Made by a program: the position numbers and the translations under genes. Of a stretch of DNA of 18,546 bases, positions 14,195-18,546 are shown piece after piece (the stretch's first letter is position 1; every line of letters begins with the position of its first letter). The notes beneath the pieces were generated by a model that did not search any database, was not told where the DNA came from, and saw only the letters and a list, made by a program, of their open reading frames with translations. This DNA is from Sva-07 sp041685755 (GTDB lineage: Bacteria > Actinomycetota > Acidimicrobiia > Acidimicrobiales > Ilumatobacteraceae): the NCBI GenBank assembly GCA_041685755.1, contig JAWLFC010000054.1, positions 1 through 18,546 of the forward strand, in the 5' to 3' direction.

Positions 14195-15181
14195 GTGGAG
14201 ATGAACCCCCAGCGCGTTCGCAGCGCAGAGTTCAAGACCGTGCGCAAGGGTGCCGACCTCGACGAGGTCCGCACCTTCCTCGACGATGTCGCCGACGAGC
14301 TCGAGCGAGCCCAGAACCAGTCGGCGGCGATGGAGGCTCGGGCGCGCGCCGCCGTCGCCCGCCTGCAGGAGATGAACGAAGGCGCCGCCGCGGCCCCGAA
14401 GGTCGATGCGTCCGTCGAGGAGTCCGAGACGATCAGTCGTACGTTGCTGCTCGCCCAGCGGACCGCCGACAGCACCGTCGCCGAGGCGCAGGCCGAGGCG
14501 GCCAAGGTGCTCGCCGACGCCAAGGACGAAGCGGCCCGGACCATCGACTCGACGCGCGAGATGTCGGCACAGCTGCTCGAAGAGGCGCGTGTCGAGGCCC
14601 GCAAGCAGGGCGTCGCCGAACGCCAGAGCATCGCGAGTGAGGTCGAGGCGCTCAAGGCGCGCCGCGACTTCCTCGAGTCCGACGTCCATCAGCTCGAGAC
14701 GTTCCTGGTCGACCAGCGCTCCCGTGTGCGCGAGGCCGCCAGCGCGCTCCTCGACGTCGCCGATCGGGTGCCCGGGGGCCTCGCCGAGGTGCGGGCGCCA
14801 CTGCTGTCGGCATCCGACGACGAGCCCGGTGACGACGGCGCCGAAGTCACCGTCGACGCCGCTGCGTCCGACCTGCTGATCGTCCCCGCCGACGCCGGCG
14901 CCGACGCCCCCGTCGAGGAGACCGCCGACGGTGACCCGACACCGAGCGACGGCATGGCCGACGCCGACGGCATGGCCGACGCCGACGAGATGACCGGTGA
15001 CGACGAGATGGCCGGTGACGACGTCGGCGACGGCGTTCTCGACGATTCGTCGTGGGCGCCCGCCGAGTCCGACACGGGCGACGAGACCGAGGCGATGCCG
15101 GCCTTCGGCCGCGATGCCGACGAACAGAGCGACCCCTCGGGCGAGGAGTTCCGTTTCTCCTTCGACGACGAACGCTCCTGA
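14195..15181 (+). CDS. divIVA: DivIVA/Wag31-type polar and septal growth protein
   Basis: Coiled-coil scaffold that binds curved membrane and directs wall growth in actinobacteria (328 aa). The N-terminal domain (about 1-45) has the family pattern VRSAEFKTVRKGADLDEVRTFLDDV. Coiled-coil segments run at about 30-65 and 78-190, with an Ala/Glu-rich stretch around TADSTVAEAQAEAAKVLADA. From about 205 the tail is acidic and disordered, including four 18-base repeats (residues 253-276), and ends in EFRFSFDDERS. The start is GTG 14195 with AAGGAG six bases upstream; ATG 14201 is too far from that site. It is probably cotranscribed with sepF; no ylmG/yggT lies between. Confidence 0.93.
   Translation: MEMNPQRVRSAEFKTVRKGADLDEVRTFLDDVADELERAQNQSAAMEARARAAVARLQEMNEGAAAAPKVDASVEESETISRTLLLAQRTADSTVAEAQAEAAKVLADAKDEAARTIDSTREMSAQLLEEARVEARKQGVAERQSIASEVEALKARRDFLESDVHQLETFLVDQRSRVREAASALLDVADRVPGGLAEVRAPLLSASDDEPGDDGAEVTVDAAASDLLIVPADAGADAPVEETADGDPTPSDGMADADGMADADEMTGDDEMAGDDVGDGVLDDSSWAPAESDTGDETEAMPAFGRDADEQSDPSGEEFRFSFDDERS
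14951..15022 (+). repeat. Four 18-bp tandem units in the divIVA tail
   Basis: Two identical units (14951-14968, 14969-14986) encode GMADAD. Two near-identical units (14987-15004, 15005-15022) encode EMTGDD and EMAGDD and differ from each other by one base. The frame is kept throughout. Confidence 0.92.
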
Positions 15182-15223
15182 CGCCCTCCTGAAACCGCGG
15201 CGTCGGCCCCGCCGAGGCGTCGG

Positions 15224-15238
15224 TAGCATCTCGACGTG
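15224..15238 (+). promoter_or_regulatory. Probable leaderless ileS promoter
   Basis: TAGCAT at 15224-15229 is followed after six bases by the GTG start at 15236. That spacing puts the predicted transcript start at the start codon. No Shine-Dalgarno-like sequence precedes the GTG, and the 54-base gap after divIVA leaves no room for a T-box leader. Confidence 0.55.
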
Positions 15239-18200
15239 CCCTATCCCGACGTCGACCCCCGGCCGAACTTCCCCCAGATCGAGCAGGACGTGCTCGCCCG
15301 CTGGGCCAAGGACGACACGTTCCAGGCATCGATCGAGCAGCGGCCCGCAGGCGAGTTCGGGTCCAACGAGTTCGTGTTCTACGACGGGCCGCCGTTCGCC
15401 AACGGCCTGCCCCACTACGGCCACCTGCTGACCGGCTTCGTCAAGGATGCGATCCCTCGCTACCAGACCATGCGGGGTCGGCGCGTCGAGCGACGCTTCG
15501 GTTGGGACTGCCACGGCCTCCCCGCCGAGGTCAAGGCCGAGCAGGAACTGGGCATCTCCGGTCACCCGGAGATCACGGCGTTCGGCATCGATCGTTTCAA
15601 CGATGCCTGCCGGACCAGTGTGCTGCAGTTCACCGACGACTGGCGCGAGTACGTGACGCGCCAGGCGCGCTGGGTCGACTTCGACAACGACTACAAGACC
15701 CTCGACCTCGACTACATGGAGAGCGTCATGTGGGCGTTCAAGACCCTGTGGGACAAGGGCCTCGTGTACGAGGGGTTCCGGGTGATCGCCTACTGCTGGC
15801 GTTGCGAGACCCCACTCAGCAACACCGAGACCCGGATGGACGACGTCTACCGGGATCGGCAGGATCCGGCGCTCACCGTCGGATTCGAACTGGAGACCGG
15901 CGAGCGCATTCTCGCCTGGACGACCACGCCGTGGACGCTGCCGTCGAACCTGGCGCTCGCCGTCGGCGCCGACATCGAGTACGCCGTCGTCGAACTCGAC
16001 GGTGTCCGCTACGTCATCGCCGATGCCCTGCTCGGGTCCTATGCAGCCGAGTTGGGCGAGGCGACCCGCGTCGCGACCGTGATGGGCAGCGAGCTGGTCG
16101 GCCGGCGGTACACGCCGCTGTTCGACTACTTCGCCGACGCGGCCAGGCATGGCACCTCCGAGGCGTTCCGGGTGCTCGCTGCCGACTTCGTGTCGACCGA
16201 GGACGGCACCGGCATCGTCCACCTCGCCCCCGGCTTCGGTGAGGACGACCAGGTGGCTGCGAACGCCGCCGGCATCCCGACGATCTGTCCGATGGACGAA
16301 CACGGGCGCTACACCGCCGATGTCGTCGACTGGGTCGGCGAGCACGTCTTCGACGCCAATCCGCTGGTGATCCGTGCGCTCAAGGAGCGAGGCGTGGTCG
16401 TGCGTCACGCCACCTACGACCACCCGTACCCGCACTGCTGGCGCTGTGCCCAGCCGCTCGTGTACCGGGCGATCTCGTCGTGGTTCGTCGAGGTGACCGC
16501 CATTCGCGACCGGATGGTCGAACTCAACCAGGAGATCAACTGGCAACCCCCGCACATCAAGGACGGCAGCTTCGGCAAGTGGTTGGAGAACGCCCGTGAC
16601 TGGTCGATCAGCCGCAACCGGTTCTGGGGTTCGCCGATCCCGGTGTGGACCTCCGACGACCCGACGTATCCGCGTGTCGACGTGTACGGATCGCTCGCCC
16701 AGCTGGAAGCCGACTTCGGTGTCCCGGTGACCAACCTGCACCGGCCCCAGGTCGACGAACTCGTGCGTCCGAACCCCGACGACCCGACCGGGCGGTCGAT
16801 GATGCGCCGTGTGCCCGAGGTGCTCGACTGCTGGTTCGAGTCGGGATCGATGCCCTTCGCCCAGGTGCACTACCCGTTCGAGAACCAGGACTGGTTCGAG
16901 CACCACTATCCCGGCGACTTCATCGTCGAGTACATCGGCCAGACGCGGGGGTGGTTCTACACCCTGCACGTGCTCGCCACGGCCCTGTTCGACCGGCCGG
17001 CCTTCGCCAACTGCGTGAGCCACGGCAACGTGCTCGGCGACGACGGCCGCAAGATGTCGAAGAGCCTGAACAACTATCCCGACCCGCGGGAGATGTTCGA
17101 CATCCACGGCGCCGATGCGATGCGCTGGCACCTGCTGTCGTCGCCGATCCTGCGTGGCGGCGACGGCATGGTGACCGAGGAGGGCATGCGTGACACGGTG
17201 CGCCACGTGCTGTTGCCGCTGTGGAACTCGTGGTACTTCCTGTCGCTGTACGCCAACGCCGCCGACTACCAGGGCCGGATCAACACCGCGTCGGACAACG
17301 TGCTCGACCGCTACGTGCTCGCCAAGACCCGCGCCGTGGTCGCCGATCTCACCGAGACGCTCGACGACTTCGACCTCTTCGGGGCGTGCCAGGTGGTCAG
17401 AGACCACCTCGATGTCCTGACGAACTGGTACATCCGGCGCAGCCGAGACCGGTTCTGGGAAGGTGACACCGACGCCATCGACACGATGCACACGGCGCTG
17501 TCGGTCCTGACCCGGCTGATCGCCCCGCTGCTGCCGCTCGTCGCCGAGGAGATCCATGCCGGCCTGCACGGCGACGACGCTGCGGCGAGCGTGCACCTCG
17601 CCGACTGGCCGGCGCCCGACGAACTACCCGGCGACGACGAGCTCGTCGCCACGATGGACCTCGTGCGGGACGTGTGCTCGGCCACGTTGTCGGTCCGCAA
17701 GGCCCATCAGCGCCGTGTCCGGCTGCCCCTCTCGACGTTGACCGTGGCGTCGGCCGACGCCACCCGTCTCGCCGAGTTCCGCGACGTGATCGCCGACGAG
17801 GTCAACGTCCGCCACGTCGAGCTGACCGACGACGTCGGGTCGGTGGCTGCCGAGCGACTGCAGCTCGTGCCCGCTCGGCTCGGCCCTCGGCTCGGCAAGG
17901 ACGTCCAGCAGGTGATCAAGGCGCACAAGGCCGGTGACTGGCAGGTCGACGGCGAGCGGGTGACCGTCGGTGGCGTCGAACTCCTCGAGGGTGAGTACAC
18001 CCTCGAGCTCGTCGCCGAGGACGACAAGGCCAGTGCGGGCCTGAGCAGCCACGCCGGTGTGGTCGCCCTCGACATCGAGGTCACCCCGGAACTCGAGGTC
18101 GAGGGTCGGGCCCGTGACCTCGTCCGGCTCGTGCAGCAGGCCCGACGCGATGCCGGGCTCGACGTGTCGGATCGGATCTCGCTGGCAGTGCGAGCCGGCG

Positions 18201-18325
18201 ACGACTGGCTCGAGGCGGTCGTCGCTCACGAGGCACTGATCGCCGGTGAGACGCTGGCCACGACCGTGGAGGTCGAGCGCAGCGACGAGGGTGGCGAACC
18301 GGTCATCACCGTCGAGCGGGTCTGA
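15236..18325 (+). CDS. ileS: Isoleucyl-tRNA synthetase, eukaryote-like (type 2)
   Basis: Class I synthetase charging tRNA-Ile (1029 aa). The HIGH motif is HYGH at residues 60-63 within DGPPFANGLPHYGHLL, and KMSKS is at 606-610. The editing domain shows WTTTPWTLPSN (from 228) and GTGIVHLAPGFGEDD, with the editing aspartate near 337-338. Two CWRC sequences occur. The catalytic core continues with WSISRNRFWGSPIPVW and the anticodon-binding helices (about 660-840), followed by a C-terminal extension. Motif wording and length match the eukaryote-like IleS2 type, which is often mupirocin-insensitive; resistance is inferred only. The GTG start has no ribosome site. Confidence 0.97.
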   Translation: MPYPDVDPRPNFPQIEQDVLARWAKDDTFQASIEQRPAGEFGSNEFVFYDGPPFANGLPHYGHLLTGFVKDAIPRYQTMRGRRVERRFGWDCHGLPAEVKAEQELGISGHPEITAFGIDRFNDACRTSVLQFTDDWREYVTRQARWVDFDNDYKTLDLDYMESVMWAFKTLWDKGLVYEGFRVIAYCWRCETPLSNTETRMDDVYRDRQDPALTVGFELETGERILAWTTTPWTLPSNLALAVGADIEYAVVELDGVRYVIADALLGSYAAELGEATRVATVMGSELVGRRYTPLFDYFADAARHGTSEAFRVLAADFVSTEDGTGIVHLAPGFGEDDQVAANAAGIPTICPMDEHGRYTADVVDWVGEHVFDANPLVIRALKERGVVVRHATYDHPYPHCWRCAQPLVYRAISSWFVEVTAIRDRMVELNQEINWQPPHIKDGSFGKWLENARDWSISRNRFWGSPIPVWTSDDPTYPRVDVYGSLAQLEADFGVPVTNLHRPQVDELVRPNPDDPTGRSMMRRVPEVLDCWFESGSMPFAQVHYPFENQDWFEHHYPGDFIVEYIGQTRGWFYTLHVLATALFDRPAFANCVSHGNVLGDDGRKMSKSLNNYPDPREMFDIHGADAMRWHLLSSPILRGGDGMVTEEGMRDTVRHVLLPLWNSWYFLSLYANAADYQGRINTASDNVLDRYVLAKTRAVVADLTETLDDFDLFGACQVVRDHLDVLTNWYIRRSRDRFWEGDTDAIDTMHTALSVLTRLIAPLLPLVAEEIHAGLHGDDAAASVHLADWPAPDELPGDDELVATMDLVRDVCSATLSVRKAHQRRVRLPLSTLTVASADATRLAEFRDVIADEVNVRHVELTDDVGSVAAERLQLVPARLGPRLGKDVQQVIKAHKAGDWQVDGERVTVGGVELLEGEYTLELVAEDDKASAGLSSHAGVVALDIEVTPELEVEGRARDLVRLVQQARRDAGLDVSDRISLAVRAGDDWLEAVVAHEALIAGETLATTVEVERSDEGGEPVITVERV

Positions 18326-18334
18326 CGCCACGCT

Positions 18335-18356
18335 GTCGGCGCGGACTTCGCCGGAC
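18335..18356 (+). terminator. Possible weak hairpin after ileS
   Basis: CGGCG at 18337-18341 pairs with CGCCG at 18349-18353, with two more pairs possible across a bulge. There is no T-run. It is a candidate for the end of the ileS transcript only. Confidence 0.2.
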
Positions 18357-18367
18357 GCAGCTGCAAC

Positions 18368-18413
18368 GCAGGGGTGATCCGGTAGAGTCCGGCGCTCACA
18401 CCGCCTGGAGGAG
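18368..18413 (+). promoter_or_regulatory. Probable promoter and ribosome binding site of the Lys-rich gene
   Basis: TAGAGT at 18383-18388 fits a TAnnnT -10, and GGAGGAG at 18407-18413 lies five bases before ATG 18419. The box GTAGAGTCCGGCGCTC (18382-18397) and GCAGG at 18368-18372 repeat the layout upstream of ftsZ. Confidence 0.5.
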
Positions 18414-18418
18414 CGCAC

Positions 18419-18546
18419 ATGGCCGCGAAGAAGACGAGTTCCACCAAGACCACGGCGACGAAGAAGTCGGCCGCTCGGACGACGGCGAAGAAGGCTCCGG
18501 CGAAGAAGACAGCGACGAAGAAGTCTCCGGCCACGAAGAGCCCGGC
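18419..18546 (+). CDS. Lys/Ala/Thr-rich protein, N-terminal part (cut by window end)
   Basis: Only 42 codons are visible. The product starts MAAKKTSSTKTT and continues with Lys-Lys pairs spaced by Ala, Thr, Ser and Pro, resembling histone H1-like tails (AKKAPAKKTATKK). Such a tail can bind nucleic acid. Two readings are possible. In actinobacteria a TraR/DksA-type zinc-finger protein with a Lys-rich N-terminus often lies next to ileS and lspA; alternatively this is an H1/HU-like nucleoid protein. The zinc-finger part, if any, is outside the window. The strong GGAGGAG five bases upstream and steady codon use support a real gene. Confidence 0.7.
   Translation, partial: MAAKKTSSTKTTATKKSAARTTAKKAPAKKTATKKSPATKSP

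Noticed and set aside
15198..15214. Hairpin CGGCG/CGCCG between divIVA and ileS as a terminator
   Set aside because: Only five pairs, a seven-base loop and no T-run; it may simply reflect GC content.
14165..17596. Very long minus-strand open frame opposite divIVA and ileS (over 1,100 codons)
   Set aside because: It lies antisense to two clear genes, and its Arg/Val/Asp/His-rich product shows no domain. Such open frames are expected opposite GC-rich genes.
1..18546. A hidden mobile element, defence system or biosynthetic cluster
   Set aside because: All genes fit a conserved division, wall and translation set on one strand with even codon use; no inverted repeats, integrase or transposase were seen.

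Overview
The window is a high-GC bacterial segment carrying most of a division and cell wall (dcw) cluster. Every gene lies on the + strand. SepF and a DivIVA/Wag31-type protein sit beside ftsZ, ftsA is absent, and FtsZ has the AGEGGGTGTG loop and a DVPSFLK tail. MurE has a DNPR motif typical of meso-diaminopimelate enzymes, and IleRS is the eukaryote-like type. Together these point to an actinobacterium (Actinomycetota). The divergent MurG and MurC motifs and the very acidic proteins fit a deep lineage such as Acidimicrobiia (Ilumatobacter-like), but that placement is only an inference.

Layout. Region 1 (1-10905) is one tightly packed block: ftsI (3' part), murE, mraY, murD, ftsW, murG, murC, murB, ftsQ. 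Stop and start codons overlap or nearly touch, often as GTGA or ATGA. It encodes the cytoplasmic steps to UDP-MurNAc-peptide (MurB, C, D, E), lipid I and lipid II synthesis (MraY, MurG), the septal polymerase pair (FtsW, FtsI) and the divisome scaffold FtsQ. The murF gene expected between murE and mraY is not there. Region 2 (10906-13494) has a promoter-like gap, then ftsZ, pgeF (ylmD) and yggS (ylmE). Region 3 (13495-15181) holds sepF and divIVA behind their own promoter-like site; the ylmG/yggT gene often found between them is missing. Region 4 (15182-18546) holds ileS, which looks leaderless, and the first 42 codons of a Lys/Ala-rich protein cut by the window edge.

The proteins form one working set. 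The Mur enzymes make the precursor, MraY and MurG mount it on lipid, FtsW and FtsI polymerise and cross-link it, FtsZ with SepF as membrane tether places the septum, FtsQ links the layers, and DivIVA directs polar or septal growth. PgeF probably edits precursor peptides and YggS handles PLP.

No transposon, phage, CRISPR array, tRNA or rRNA gene was seen, and no gap exceeds about 110 bases. I found no convincing new multi-gene system. The points worth a second look are small: a 15-bp duplication at the ftsI/murE joint, a promoter-like box shared by ftsZ and the Lys-rich gene, a leaderless ileS, repeats in DivIVA and SepF, and divergent active-site motifs in MurG and MurC.
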